This document shows positions 9,236 through 20,141 of a stretch of 64,000 bases of DNA, piece by piece (positions within the stretch are counted from its first letter, which is position 1; every line of letters begins with the position of its first letter). This stretch comes from Diphasiastrum complanatum (lineage: Eukaryota; Streptophyta; Lycopodiopsida; Lycopodiales; Lycopodiaceae). The notes beneath the pieces are model-generated. The model was given only the letters and a program-made list of their open reading frames with translations, was not told the origin of the DNA and ran no database searches. Where the stretch lies: assembly GCA_029204225.1 (NCBI GenBank), contig CM055097.1, forward strand, positions 74,796,860-74,860,859, read 5' to 3'. Both the position numbers and the translations under genes were made by a program.

Positions 9236-11307
9236 ATGAAGGAAAGTGAAGTTCAGCTTCCAACACTCTCTCTTGAACTAAAGATTCCTTCAGCCGACTC
9301 CCATGTTTTTCCTGTGTTTTTCGAATTGTTGTTTTGCAAAGGGCTTGATCAGAACATCTGTTGTCATATCTGCGGTCTTCACATACTCAATCTGAATTTC
9401 CTGTTTTTACACAAGATCTTTGACATAATGGTACTTGAGTGGAATGTGTTTTGTTCTTGGAATGGAAGACAGGGTCTTGAGTCATGGAGATTGTGTTGGT
9501 ATTATCCATATACATAATAGTAGGTTCTGCCTGTTGCTCTCCTAGCTCAATTGTCTTAGCCACACGATCTCGTTTGCATTCTTTGAAGCAGCTACATATT
9601 TAGCTTCACATGAGGATCCCCTAGTGACAAATCTACTGTCATCCTTCAAATTTGCCCAGGTAGCATCGCTGTATGCCCTCAAAATGGATTCATTTGGCTT
9701 TGAATATACAATGCCAAAGTCTGTGGTGTATTTGAGTTATTGTAAGATTCTCTTTGTCAGCTCCCAATGGTGCCTTCCTAGATTGTTAGAAAACTGTGTA
9801 AAGCATAAACAGGAAAGGCCAAGTCTAGCCGAGTACATATAGTCAGATATATTAGACCTCTGATTAGATTTCCAAAGGGTGCATTTCTCATTTCGAGCAC
9901 TTCCTGCTCAGTCTTTGGGCAATCTTCTTTTCATAGTTTTACTCCTAATGCCATAGGAGTCTCTTTCCCTTTGCATTCTAGCATTGCATAGTCTGTCAGA
10001 GTTTTATAGGCATAACTCTACTGAGAAAGTTTTGTATTGCTAGTTATTTTATTTCTAGCAATTTCTATTCCTAGGAATTTTCTAGCTTCTCCAAAGTCTG
10101 TAATTTCAAACTCTTGGCTTATCTACTGCTTGGTTTCTTGTATCATATCTAAGTTGTTACCAAACATTAGAGTGTCATCAACAAAAATAGCTAAGATCAA
10201 AAGAGCTATTACCCTCAGTCTTAATAAATACATCAGCATCGAAAATTAATCTTCTAAAACCAATAGAGACCAAAAAATCAGACATTCTTTTGTGCCAAGG
10301 TCTTGCGACCCGTCTCAACCCATAAATACATTTCTTTAGTTTGCAGCATAGATAAGGGAATTCAGGATCGATAAAATCTTCTGGCTGTCTCATATAGATT
10401 TCTTCATCAAGAAAACCATTTAGGAATGCAATTTTGATATCAATGTGATGGACTATTAAGAAATTCTTAACTGCTAAAGCAAACAGGATATAGATATTAT
10501 ACTGTTTTACCATAGAAAAAAATGTTTTTTGATAGTTTACTCCATATTTTGGAGAATACCCTTTGGCTACCAATCTAGCCTTGTATTGCTCAGCACTCCC
10601 ATCCGGTTTCAACTTTAATTTGTAGACCCATTTGCAATCCACAATTTTTTCTCCTTCTGGTGGTTTCTCCAGTGTCCATGTATCATTCTTGTGCATTGAG
10701 TCGATTTCCTCTCGCATTGCCTTTTCTCATTCTTCTGACTCTTGACTTGCAATTGCTTCTGAGTAAGTTTCGGGTTCTGTTGTCATCTGACATGGATTTT
10801 CATCGCAGCTGTATGCTGTAGCTTTCTTGATGGCTTTCTGTCAGATTTTGGCAGAGCATCTTGGCTCAGTAAGACTCCTCCATTGTTCAACTTGTACACG
10901 TTGTTGTGGGGTCTGCATCTCTTATCGCTCAATTGCTTGTTGATCTTCTTGATCATCCGGCATTATAGAAGTCTGATCTCCCTCTTCAGCCCAATCATAG
11001 ATGTAAGGAGTTAGATCAAAGAACTGATAACCAATCTGGTCTGCATCTTCCTAGAAGATTGTTCATCAAATTTGACATCTCTACTTACTTGCACCTTATT
11101 GGTTTTGGGATCATACAACCTGTAGCCAGGTGAATTGATTGCATATCCCACGAATATCATGGGTCTTGATTTTTCATCAAGATTGGACCTCTTCTCTTGA
11201 GACACGTGCATGTAAGCCTTGCAACCAAACACTCTAGCATGCGACACATTGGGCTTTTTGCCACTCCATGCCTCATAAGGTGTGGCACCGCTTACAACAA
11301 CTGTCAT
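9236..11307 (-). pseudogene. Copia pol fragment: integrase tail, RT, RNase H
   Basis: 11307-11011 begins in the integrase tail (TPYEAWSGKKPN, ARVFGCKAYMHV, MIFVGYA, SRDVKFDE). 10717-10178 is RT: CKWVYKLKLKPDG, KARLVAKGY, HIDIKIAFLNGFLDEEIYM, KKCIYGL. A frameshift follows and the YVDD box reads FVDDTLMFG in another frame. Further frames down to 9236 hold the RT connection and decayed RNase H, with an ADIFTK-like end and EGIFSSRES. Stops are frequent. The left-hand partner (11308 onward) belongs to a different position in the element, so the junction is a mosaic point. Confidence 0.75.
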
Positions 11308-12656
11308 TGATAGTGCTTCTGATATGGTGGCAGGTTCGTCATGACTAATGAAAGCCTGAGGGATGAATTGGTCAAGCTGCTATCGTTGTCTCACATATCT
11401 TCGAACTATAGGTGCTTGATCAGACGATTCTCCTTGGTGAATGACTGGGACCATAGTATTTTGCGGTTGAATGATCGTGGGTCTAGGCCCATCGACGGTA
11501 AGTGAAGTCGTTGGGACGAACTCCGTTGCTTGAACAATTCTAGGTCGTAGGCTATCGATGGAAGGTGGAGCTGCTATGGCAGTCTCTTGTTTTGGTTGCT
11601 TTTGTTTGAAATTGTAACTTGTCTTCAAGGAAGACAACATTGCGACTGATTGAGATCTGGGTCGTAACCACATCGTAAATACGATATGCCTTGTGTGAAG
11701 TTGAATAGCCGATGAAAGTAATGCGAATTTCCAGTCATGGATCGTGCAGCTTTCGACTGTGTGCGGTTCTTCTGCTCTGCTACTCCATTATATTGTGGAG
11801 TGTAGCTTGTAGTAAACTGGTGGTGCACGCCACATGAAGATAGGTAGTCCTTCATTTCATTTGACAAGAACTATCCCCCTGAATCAGACCTTAGGGCCTT
11901 GATCCTCTGACCAGTTTGATTCTCAACGTATTGCTTGAAGTCTTTGAAGCAATGAAATGCTTTTGACTTGTTCTTATTAAACATTACACTGTCAAATCGA
12001 GAGTAATCATCAATGAATGTGATAAAATACAGAGCTTGACCTAACGAAGGTACGCTCATAGGACCACATAAGTCACTGTGTATCAGTGACAAGATGGACT
12101 TCGCCCTTTTGGCTTGTCCTCTAGGAAATCTCGTTCTAGGTTGTTTCCCTATTAGACAATTTTCAAAGATATTCTGATTAGCTGTGGTGACAACAATTAT
12201 ATTCATGTCCTTGATCGTTTTATTATGATGCATATACAAGATTGAATGCATGTTCAAATGACTTAATTCTTGATGCCATAAATTTGCATCTCAACAACTC
12301 ATAGAAAGTGCAACATCGTGACTCAGTATGTACAAATTCTCTTCTCTATAAGCAGATAAGATTTCCTTTGAGTTCTCATCTGAAATGGTACATTGGTTGG
12401 CAGTGAACAAAGCTCTATAGCCCTGATATGTGATTTTGCTAATAGATAAAAGGTTCTTTGTTAATTTGGATACATAAAGTACTCCATTAAGCTGCCTAGT
12501 GATGCCATCAGAGAACTGTAGATGAATAGACCCTTGACCTTAAACTTGGTGTAAACTGGAGCCACCAAAGAAAATGTACTTTGATTCTGTAGCTATGAGT
12601 GTAGAGAAGAGGTCCTTGCATGGCGTCATGTGCTAAGAAGCACCTAGATCGGGATA
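11308..12656 (-). pseudogene. Protease and integrase of copia element H
   Basis: From 12656 down: decayed protease (PDLGAS where WxxDSGAS is expected, then LYVSKLTKNLLSISKI), pre-integrase (LWHQELSHLNM), integrase zinc site (NCLIGKQ), core with HSDLCGPM, ITFIDDYSRF, RSDSGG and YNGVAEQKNRT. After AARSM about 70 residues are deleted and the frame resumes in the integrase tail (TFIGYS) and the linker (11673-11380). The linker ends with an RT-leading EPATISEALS and then meets another integrase tail at about 11307. Confidence 0.75.
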
Positions 12657-13590
12657 CTAATGATGGGCATCTCTACTGGATTGATCTTGTACCATCAGCG
12701 TCTTCTCTTCATCTTGAGATCCTTTGACTGTATCGGAGTTCCCTTCTTGGTGCTGTTGCATCTTATTCTTTGCTTCATTGTGCTTGAGGATGTGACAATC
12801 CTTGATGTCATGGTTGGTTCTTTTGCAATGTTTGCAAAATAGCCTGGTCTTGGACGATGAGTGACTATATTGTTGTTGTTGTGGTTGTGATGATGTTGGC
12901 TGTTCTGCCTTTGTTTTCTTATCCTTGAAGCCTTTCTTCTTCCTGAAATGCTGCTTGTTTGAATAGAGTTTTATGGATTTGGTACTCGTAGATGTGGACA
13001 AGCTTTTCCTCCTGACTTCTTCCTGCAACAAGCTTGCTATCAATTTTTGGAGAGACAGCACAGGGGTATTGCTCAGAAGCAATACTAAATCATCGTAGGA
13101 GGACGGAAGACTGGCAAGAAGAGACACGGTAGAATCTTCTTCTAATATAGGAAAATCTATTGCAGCCAGTTGGTTCATCAATTGTTTGAACTCATTCAGA
13201 TGGTCGATGACTGAGGTGCTTTCACTCATTCTGAGTGTTAGTACCTTCTTCCTCAAGAAGAGGTGAGTCGAGACATCTGAGGTCTCATAGATGCTAGTGA
13301 GTGTATCCCATGCTTCTTTGGAAGTAGTGCAGTTGGATACATGAGCAATTTGAGTGTATTTAAGGTTTAGAGATACAATGGCAAGAGCCTTTCCATCCTT
13401 GGCTTCCCAAGATGGGATCTGTTTGGGTTCTGCCCGGTCTAGCTATAGAACCGTTGACATATCCCCATAACTCCTTTTCAATCAGAATCATCCTCATTTT
13501 GAACTTCCACATGTGAAAGCCATCTCCGTCAAATTTATTAATCAAGCGGATCTCTGAGGTGCCTTCCATAGTGATCAAAATTATACACAA
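12657..13590 (-). pseudogene. Gag of copia element H
   Basis: Two frames. 13590-13360 holds the N-terminus (INKFDGDGFHMWKFKMRMIL with the conserved Trp). 13256-12657 holds helical Gag (STSVIDHLNEFKQLMNQL, LLASLPSSYDDLVLLLS), a Gln/Ser-rich stretch and the knuckle CKHCKRTNHDIKDC, a complete CCHC. A frameshift separates them near 13360. The start is likely the Met before EGTSEIRLI at 13566, because the plant copia Gag N-terminus begins close to this motif. The Gag of element G is the nearest relative in the window. Confidence 0.8.
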
Positions 13591-13648
13591 ACAATTTAGA
13601 ATAGCTTTTGGAAAAAGATCCTAGAACCTAGTAATCCACTGAACGAAT

Positions 13649-13660
13649 GCTCTGATACCA
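13649..13660 (-). promoter_or_regulatory. Primer-binding site of element H
   Basis: Plus-strand gctctgatacca is the exact reverse complement of tggtatcagagc, the 12 bases complementary to the 3' end of initiator tRNA-Met. It lies just outside an LTR that begins tgttggtgtata at 13665. Confidence 0.85.
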
Positions 13661-13664
13661 CTTC

Positions 13665-13983
13665 TGTTGGTGTATAATGTGAAATGATTGGTCTACGATT
13701 GATTGCGACTGCGACTGCAGCGGAGCTGTGATGGAAGCAGAACATGAGAGACAATTACGATGTAATGATGTCTCTACCAATAGTAAGAAAACAATGAAGA
13801 TTATGAACACAGTAATAACTATGATTTCAGAAACGTGGATTGACTAGGGAATGGAATCAAAATCTTGTTATCCTTTTGGGTTATTAGAGTGGGAATCTGA
13901 GACTACCAAAATAGTAGGATTACGAAGCATCAGGCATCTTGGACAACCATGCGATCCTCTGTCTCTGATAACCGTGTTTGTGT
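13665..13983 (-). repeat. 5' LTR of element H, first part (R/U5 side)
   Basis: Begins tgttggtgtataatg four bases from the primer site. It is interrupted by element I after 319 bp. The LTR appears to continue at 20142. Confidence 0.65.
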
Positions 13984-14665
13984 TGTAAAAATTACAGCAA
14001 ATAAGGATCCTAAAACACTTGAAATGATGAGGAAAACAATAGATTATGATTTCATAAGATTAGCACAAGTTGAACCATCAAAATCCATCAAAAATCTATG
14101 CTTGAACCTCACTAAATGGCCCAAATCCTTGAAGAAGGCTTCACACGTGTGAAAGTACGGCCTCCCACAGTCTGAGTACTGTACACCAAACCTACATTCA
14201 ATCCTATAATCATTAGTAATCACAAGTACTCAAACAATTATGAACATAGAGAGCAATGGCACCATTATGAGAGAAAAAACATGAAATTGCTTGATTGATT
14301 TTGGTGAGATATCATCACCTATATATACATGATCCATCACGGTTTTGGGCAGGTATGAGTAGCCCTAAACCTATCCCTAATGCTAATTTTGGTGGATCTT
14401 TCATCCCTACCAAGTTAGGGTTGGAATCTTGGAGATCCCTCAACAATGCAAAAATTACCAAAAATAGCTCCTATTTTTTCTCCCTTGTATCTAAGCATAA
14501 TTTGGACTCATTCCAAAGGTTCTAACACTTAGGTCTACTTGAGAACATCCTTATGAATGGAATCCTATGCTATTTGGCACGTGTGACAAGCCACATCATG
14601 ACCATCTAACTATTTACAAGTCATATGACCAAAACTAGTCAAGCTAGAATTGTGAATTTTTAACA
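13984..14665 (-). repeat. 3' LTR of element I
   Basis: tgtaaaaatt...aatttttaaca, 682 bp. It carries a CACACGTGTG palindrome at 14142-14151, a CACGTGTGAC site near 14578, and a tatatatac TATA-like stretch near 14322. Differs from the 5' copy at four sites: c/t, a/g, c/a and g/t. Confidence 0.95.
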
Positions 14666-14676
14666 CTCCTCCTCAC
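14666..14676 (-). promoter_or_regulatory. Polypurine tract of element I
   Basis: On the minus strand gtgaggaggag lies between the pol stop codon (14677-14679) and the 3' LTR. It would prime plus-strand DNA synthesis. The stop codon and tract are only a few bases apart, as is common in compact copia elements. Confidence 0.85.
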
Positions 14677-14679
14677 TAT

Positions 14680-15852
14680 CTAGCTTGGTTCAATCATTGC
14701 TTTACTAATCACTCCAAGTGATGATCTGAAATTCATAGAAGGTGTCTTTTGAAGTGGTTTAGTAAGTAGATCAGCTACACATTCATTGCTTGGAACATGC
14801 TCCAAAGCAATCTCCTTGGCTTGCACCATTTTTCTCACAAAGTGATGGCATATCTCAATGTGCTTAGATCTTGCATGGAAGATTGGGTTAGATGCAAGGT
14901 GTTGGGCTGATATATTGTCATTGTAGATGATTGGTGCCTCCTCTGAATCCATGATCTTTAGTTCCACCAATAATCTCTTGATCCAAAGTACCTCCTTTGT
15001 AGTGGTTGTCAAAGCTTTGTACTCGGCCTCGGTTGAAGATAGAGATATAGTTTCTTGTTTTTTTGAAAGCCATGAAACCACACCTTCTCCTATGAAAGTT
15101 GAATAGGCACTTGTTGATTTCCTATCCCTCTTGTCCCCTGCAAAATCTGAATCACTAAATGCATGAAGGTTAATCACATCTCCTCTATATAGAATCCCAA
15201 AATCCAATGTACCCGAGATGTATCTTAGAATCCTCTTAGCCTTTTTCCAATGGATATTCAATGGATTTTGCATGGATTGGCTCAACCTACATACACTAAA
15301 GCTAAGATCTAGTCTAGTTATAGTGATCCACATTAAGGAACCTATAAGTTGCCTAAACAAAGTGATGTCCATGAAGGATCTTTCATCATCTTCATTTGGC
15401 ACTTTTACATCTTGCTCCATTGGTGTGTCAACACTTTTGCATACTTCCATCTTAAACTTCTTCAAAAGACTTTGAGCATAGTTTACTTGACTTATAAAGA
15501 TAAAATCAGACCCTCTAAGTACTTCTATGCCTAAGATGAAGTGAAGACACCCTAGATCTACCATCTTGAACTCTAAGGATAGATCTATCTTGATTTTTTC
15601 AGTACCATCAACACTATTTCCACTAATGATGATGTCATCTACATAAATGAGTAAAAGTACAATACCAACATCATCAAACTTAATGTAAAGAGTGGGAACA
15701 TATTCACTTTGAACAAAAGAAAGTGAAATAAGATAGCAATGTAGTCTTGAATTCCAAGATCTCAAGGCTTGCTTCAAGCCATAGATGCTTCTTTGGAGAT
15801 GACATACTTTGTTCTCCATTCCATGCTTGATGAACCCTTGTGGCTGCTCCAT
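14680..15852 (-). CDS. RT C-terminal half and RNase H of element I
   Basis: 390 open codons that continue the same frame as the two upstream segments after one TAA at 15862-15864. RT: EQPQGFIKHG, CHLQRSIYGLKQAL, and the polymerase box YVDD (LLIYVDDIIISG). The connection shows DLGCLHFILGIEV and QLIGSLMW. RNase H has FSDSDFAGD, STEAEYKAL, IYNDNISAQHLA and HARSKHIEICHHF, ending VADLLTKPLQK. All main RT and RNase H catalytic acidic residues can be seen. The domain copies RNA into DNA and removes the RNA strand. Confidence 0.9.
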   Translation of the reverse strand: MEQPQGFIKHGMENKVCHLQRSIYGLKQALRSWNSRLHCYLISLSFVQSEYVPTLYIKFDDVGIVLLLIYVDDIIISGNSVDGTEKIKIDLSLEFKMVDLGCLHFILGIEVLRGSDFIFISQVNYAQSLLKKFKMEVCKSVDTPMEQDVKVPNEDDERSFMDITLFRQLIGSLMWITITRLDLSFSVCRLSQSMQNPLNIHWKKAKRILRYISGTLDFGILYRGDVINLHAFSDSDFAGDKRDRKSTSAYSTFIGEGVVSWLSKKQETISLSSTEAEYKALTTTTKEVLWIKRLLVELKIMDSEEAPIIYNDNISAQHLASNPIFHARSKHIEICHHFVRKMVQAKEIALEHVPSNECVADLLTKPLQKTPSMNFRSSLGVISKAMIEPS

Positions 15853-15864
15853 ATAGATATCCTC

Positions 15865-16200
15865 TTACAAAAAACCATTCAAGAAAGCATTAGAGACATC
15901 CATTTGACATAGAATCCATCCAAAATGTGATGCAAGTGCAATGATTAGCCTTATTGTGACCATCTTGGCCACAGGTGCAAAAGTTTCCTCATAGTCTATC
16001 CCTCTCTCTTGAGCATAACCTTTTGCAACTAATCTTGCTTTATGTTTGTTAACACTCCCATTTGCATTCAACTTAAGCTTGAAGACCCACTTGCATCCTA
16101 TTACATTCCTTTGAGGTCTCTCAACAAGCAACCAAGTTTCATTCTCAATCAAGGCATCATACTCATCCAACATAGCTTTATACCATTCTTTGGAGTTCAA
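15865..16200 (-). CDS. RT N-terminal part of element I
   Basis: Same frame as its neighbours, bounded by a TAG upstream (16270-16272) and a TAA downstream. It contains EWYKAMLDEYDAL, CKWVFKLKLNANG, KARLVAKGYAQE, YEETFAPVAKM and the first catalytic Asp in CQMDVSNAFLNG. The TAA lies where related copies have a Gln or Glu before DIYM, which suggests a single-base change. Confidence 0.9.
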   Translation of the reverse strand: MNSKEWYKAMLDEYDALIENETWLLVERPQRNVIGCKWVFKLKLNANGSVNKHKARLVAKGYAQERGIDYEETFAPVAKMVTIRLIIALASHFGWILCQMDVSNAFLNGFL

Positions 16201-16272
16201 TGCATCTTCAACATTAGATGGTTCTTCAAAACTAGATAAAGCATAAGAAGTGGATGAGATACCCTCAACTTG

Positions 16273-18648
16273 CTATCCTTTGCCTTGATATGTGAGCCTT
16301 GATGGCTCCACTTTTGCCCTTGAAGATCTCCTTGGTGTGATAGGTGGGTTTGGTGCTTGCTCCTCCATGAGCTCCTCCTCAAAACCAAGATCTTGCTCCT
16401 CGGCCATCTTCTTCTTGATTGTTGGAGCACTTGAGCCTTCTTCAAGCATATGCATATGATGTTCATCAAAGATGACATCCCTTGAAACAACAAATTTGTT
16501 TAAGGATGGGAGATAGACTTTGTAGCCCTTGCTTGAGCTTGCATATCCAAGCATGATCCCTCTTGTGGAAGATGGATCCTCCTTGGTTCTTGTTTCCAAT
16601 GGCACATGCACATAACATATACACCCAAAAACTTTCAAGTGATTAAGATTGGGTTTCTTTCCATACAACATCTCATAAGGAGTTTTGTCTTCAATTGCTT
16701 TGCAAGACACCCTATTCATCAAGTAGTTTGCACATACAAGAGACTCACCCCAAAAGGATTTGGGCAAACAAGCATCTAATCTTAAAGCCTTAGAACATTC
16801 ACATAATGTTCTATTCCTTCTTTTAGCAACTCCATTTTGTTGAGGAGTGTAAGGACAAGAAGTCTCTTTCTTGATCCCTTCCTCCTCACAAAAGGCCTTG
16901 AACTCATTGGAGATGAATTCTCCACCATTGTCACTTCTAAGAATCTTGATGCTATGATTATGATGCTTTTCCACAAACAACTTGAACTTTACAAAAGTAT
17001 CAAATACTTGAGACTTGAAGGAAAGTAAGAACACCCAACAATATCTTGAGTAGTCATCAATGAAGGTTAAAAACATGGATGAACCTCCATTAGATTTGGT
17101 GCTAGCAATGTGCACATCCGAGTGTATGAGTTCAAGAGGATGAGATGACTTTGTGATGGAGTTAGGAAACACCTTCTTATGTGCCTTGGATAAGGCACAA
17201 GCTTCACAAACCTTGTCTTCCTTCCCAATAGACCTTGGTAGGCCTAAAACATACTCCTCCTTGATCATAGCCTCCATGGAACCCGAGTTGACATGTCCAA
17301 GTCTTTTGTGCCATAAAGTAAAGGTAGATATCTTGTTCTTCTCGGACAACATGACAACATTAGTATCCACAAATGCATCCAACTTATAAAGTTTGCCAAG
17401 TCTAGTGCCCTTAGCCACTATCTTACCCTTCTTCTTGATGAAACATTCATTTGAAGCAAAGTCAACATTGAAACCATTGTCTACCATTTGGCCAACACTT
17501 AGTAGATTCTTTGTTATTGTAGGAATGTACAAAACACCTTCTATGTTGATCTTTTTGGAAGATCCTAAGCAAAGGGGAATGCTACCAACTCCTTCAATCT
17601 TACAAGCTTCATCATTTGCTGTATAGATAGACTTTATAGGTCCATCATAAGATAAGAGAGAAGAGAAAAACTCCCTTTTACTAGTCATGTGTGAACTAGC
17701 ACCCGAGTCAATCCACCAAGGATCTTCTCCTTTGAAGCTTGTTGAAGAAAATATGGACATCATGAGAGAGTCCTCATGTGAACTCTCCTCCTCCTCCTCT
17801 TTGCTCATGTTGGCTTGGCTTTGATCTTGCTTCCTCTTGAAGCATTCCGAGGCATAATGCCCCATCTTGCTACAATAGTAGCACTTCACCTTTGATTTGT
17901 CCTTCTTGACTTTGGTGGTTGATGGAGATGCCTTTGAGGGTCCTTCTTGATCCTCAAGCTTTGTAGACTTCTTGAATGTTGATACTTTGCCTTTGGACTT
18001 GCCTTTTCCTTTGGTGAAGAGAGCTTGGTCATCTCCACCTTGGATGGAAAGCCTATCCATCCTCTCTTGCATTTGGCTCCTTCTTGATTCCTCGGCCATG
18101 AGTGTGCCTTGGAGTTCTTCAAGTATGGGTAGCTTACCCATAATTGCATATCCCTGAACCAAATTGTCAAATTCAAAGCTTAGTCCATTCAATATGAGTT
18201 GAACAAGCTCTTCATCCTTGATAGGATCACCTATAAAGGCTAGCTCTTTGTTCAATTCCTTTACTCTTAGGACAAAAGTATGTGCACTCTCTCCTTTCTT
18301 TTGATATCTTCTATAGATTTGATTCTTCAAAGCTAACATTCTAGTTTGGTTCTTGGATTCATAGACCTTTTGCAAAGTCTCCCAAGCATCTTGAGCTGAA
18401 GTGCAATCTCCTACCTCTCTTAAGAGTTCATTTGCAACATTCATTTTTATGCAATGTAGTGCAACATTGCACCTCTTGATGTATTTGGCTTTTTCTTGAG
18501 GATGAATAGGTTCACCCTCCTTACCATTTACAATTTCCATCAGATCTTGCATGATCATGATGGATTCCATTCTAACTTTCCATATGGAATAGTTAGTTTT
18601 GTTGAGCCTTTCATTAGTATCCAAAAGATATGCATTTATAGATGCCAT
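16273..18648 (-). CDS. Gag-protease-integrase polyprotein of element I
   Basis: 791 residues. Gag 1-255 (NYSIWKVRM at 19-27, RVKELNKELAFIGD), zinc knuckle C256-C259-H264-C269, protease triplet D314-S315-G316 in WWIDSGASSHM, integrase zinc site H447/H452/C481/C484, catalytic D511 and D573 (RSDNGGE), then NGVAKRRNR where the third catalytic residue, normally Glu, is Lys609. The tail has KTPYEMLYGKKPN, KVFGC, GIMLGYA and SRDVIFDEH, then an acidic linker. The start is the ATG before ASINAYLLD, just after the leader. The frame ends at a TAG and resumes directly in RT. Lys609 should abolish strand transfer. Confidence 0.92.
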   Translation of the reverse strand: MASINAYLLDTNERLNKTNYSIWKVRMESIMIMQDLMEIVNGKEGEPIHPQEKAKYIKRCNVALHCIKMNVANELLREVGDCTSAQDAWETLQKVYESKNQTRMLALKNQIYRRYQKKGESAHTFVLRVKELNKELAFIGDPIKDEELVQLILNGLSFEFDNLVQGYAIMGKLPILEELQGTLMAEESRRSQMQERMDRLSIQGGDDQALFTKGKGKSKGKVSTFKKSTKLEDQEGPSKASPSTTKVKKDKSKVKCYYCSKMGHYASECFKRKQDQSQANMSKEEEEESSHEDSLMMSIFSSTSFKGEDPWWIDSGASSHMTSKREFFSSLLSYDGPIKSIYTANDEACKIEGVGSIPLCLGSSKKINIEGVLYIPTITKNLLSVGQMVDNGFNVDFASNECFIKKKGKIVAKGTRLGKLYKLDAFVDTNVVMLSEKNKISTFTLWHKRLGHVNSGSMEAMIKEEYVLGLPRSIGKEDKVCEACALSKAHKKVFPNSITKSSHPLELIHSDVHIASTKSNGGSSMFLTFIDDYSRYCWVFLLSFKSQVFDTFVKFKLFVEKHHNHSIKILRSDNGGEFISNEFKAFCEEEGIKKETSCPYTPQQNGVAKRRNRTLCECSKALRLDACLPKSFWGESLVCANYLMNRVSCKAIEDKTPYEMLYGKKPNLNHLKVFGCICYVHVPLETRTKEDPSSTRGIMLGYASSSKGYKVYLPSLNKFVVSRDVIFDEHHMHMLEEGSSAPTIKKKMAEEQDLGFEEELMEEQAPNPPITPRRSSRAKVEPSRLTYQGKG

Positions 18649-19446
18649 CTAGTCTCCTAATCAAGGACTTGACACAAATGAAGGTTACTTCTATTGATTT
18701 GATTGAAGGTCTACCTTATCCCACTTCTTAGGGACTTGAAAAGATCAGTAATAGACTTCCTATAAAGATCTAAGAATGATCTCTAACAAAATCAAATCAT
18801 AGAATACTAGAAACAATGCACTTGCTTGATTGAAGTAGACAATACTAGTAGAATTGCCCCTCTTTCTATAAAGAACATTAAAGCTTCCAAATGATCTGAT
18901 AAAGAGTGAATATTAGCAACCTAATATACTTCCAAAATCACTTGTAAAAGATCTAAATGGAACTTAATGAGGATGCAACACAATCTACTATCCAATCACA
19001 AGCAAAAAATGATCAAAATTGATGAAAAATTGATCTAATTTGGTGCATAAGTCAAGCAATGGTTGGACTGAACCTAAATCACTTTAGGAGGTGCCTACTA
19101 CACCTTAGAACAGCCTTGAAGAGTCCCCAAAACTCTGATCTTCCCTCTCCTTGAATGCTAGAAAGCCTCCTCTATGAAATCACCTCCAAAACTCGCTTAG
19201 AAATCAATGCTTGGAGCAAGCAAAACTTGCTATCTTGGTAATGTGAATTGAATTCAACTTTGCCTCTGGTTTTAGACACCTAAACACCTGCAAATGAAGT
19301 CACACAACACCAATCTCCAATGTATTTGACTCACTTTGAGTTCTAGAATCAATACTAGATGCTAAGATCCAATCTACACAAGATTTAGATCAAAAATTGT
19401 GATCAAATTGAATGAAAACCAAGGATTTAGCTCATTTCAGCCTTTA
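18649..19446 (-). other. Leader of element I
   Basis: About 800 bp between primer site and gag start with no credible reading frame. Part of it recurs at 56334-56405, so the leader is conserved within the family. It probably holds packaging and translation signals; none could be pinpointed. Confidence 0.7.
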
Positions 19447-19459
19447 GGCTCTGATACCA
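19447..19459 (-). promoter_or_regulatory. Primer-binding site of element I
   Basis: Plus-strand ggctctgatacca is the reverse complement of tggtatcagagcc, a 13-base match to initiator tRNA-Met. It abuts the 5' LTR with no spacer. Confidence 0.95.
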
Positions 19460-20141
19460 TGTAAAAATTATAGCAAATAAGGATCCTAAAACACTTGAAA
19501 TGATGAGGAAAACAATAGATTATGATTTCATAAGATTAGCACAAGTTGAACCATCAAAATCCATCAAAAATCTATGCTTGAACCTCACTAAATGGCCCAA
19601 ATCCTTGAAGAAGGCTTCACACGTGTGAAAGTACGGCCTCCCACAGTCTGAGTACTGTACACCAGACCTACATTCAATCCTATAATCATTAGTAATCACA
19701 AGTACTCAAACAATTATGAACATAGAGAGCAATGGCACCATTATGAGAGAAAAAACATGAAATTGCTTGATTGATTTTGGTGAGATATCATCACCTATAT
19801 ATACATGATCCATCACGGTTTTGGGCAGGTATGAGTAGCCCTAAACCTATCCCTAATGCTAATTTTGGTGGATCTTTCATCCCTACCAAGTTAGGGTTGG
19901 AATATTGGAGATCCCTCAACAATGCAAAAATTACCAAAAATAGCTCCTATTTTTTCTCCCTTGTATCTAAGCATAATTTGTACTCATTCCAAAGGTTCTA
20001 ACACTTAGGTCTACTTGAGAACATCCTTATGAATGGAATCCTATGCTATTTGGCACGTGTGACAAGCCACATCATGACCATCTAACTATTTACAAGTCAT
20101 ATGACCAAAACTAGTCAAGCTAGAATTGTGAATTTTTAACA
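19460..20141 (-). repeat. 5' LTR of element I
   Basis: 682 bp, tgtaaaaatt...aatttttaaca, same length as the 3' LTR and with four mismatches. CACACGTGTG at 19618-19627. Read on the minus strand it should drive transcription of the element. Confidence 0.95.

Larger units (their letters stand above)
13984..20141 (-). mobile_element. Complete, young Ty1/copia element I (6158 bp)
   Basis: Two 682-bp LTRs that differ at four positions by my count (about 0.6 percent), a perfect primer site, a purine tract, and one pol frame of about 1323 codons broken by two stop codons only. It sits inside the LTR of element H. The same four bases, gtgt, touch both ends, consistent with a target duplication, although an exact 5-bp pair could not be fixed. 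This is the freshest insertion recognisable in the window. Two stops and an altered integrase Glu argue that this copy cannot move by itself. Confidence 0.92.

Noticed and set aside
8951..9517. 188-codon plus-strand ORF rich in Phe, Leu and Cys, looks like a membrane protein
   Set aside because: It is antisense to decayed copia RNase H on the minus strand (EGIFSSRES and ADIFTK-like ends); codon content reflects the complement.
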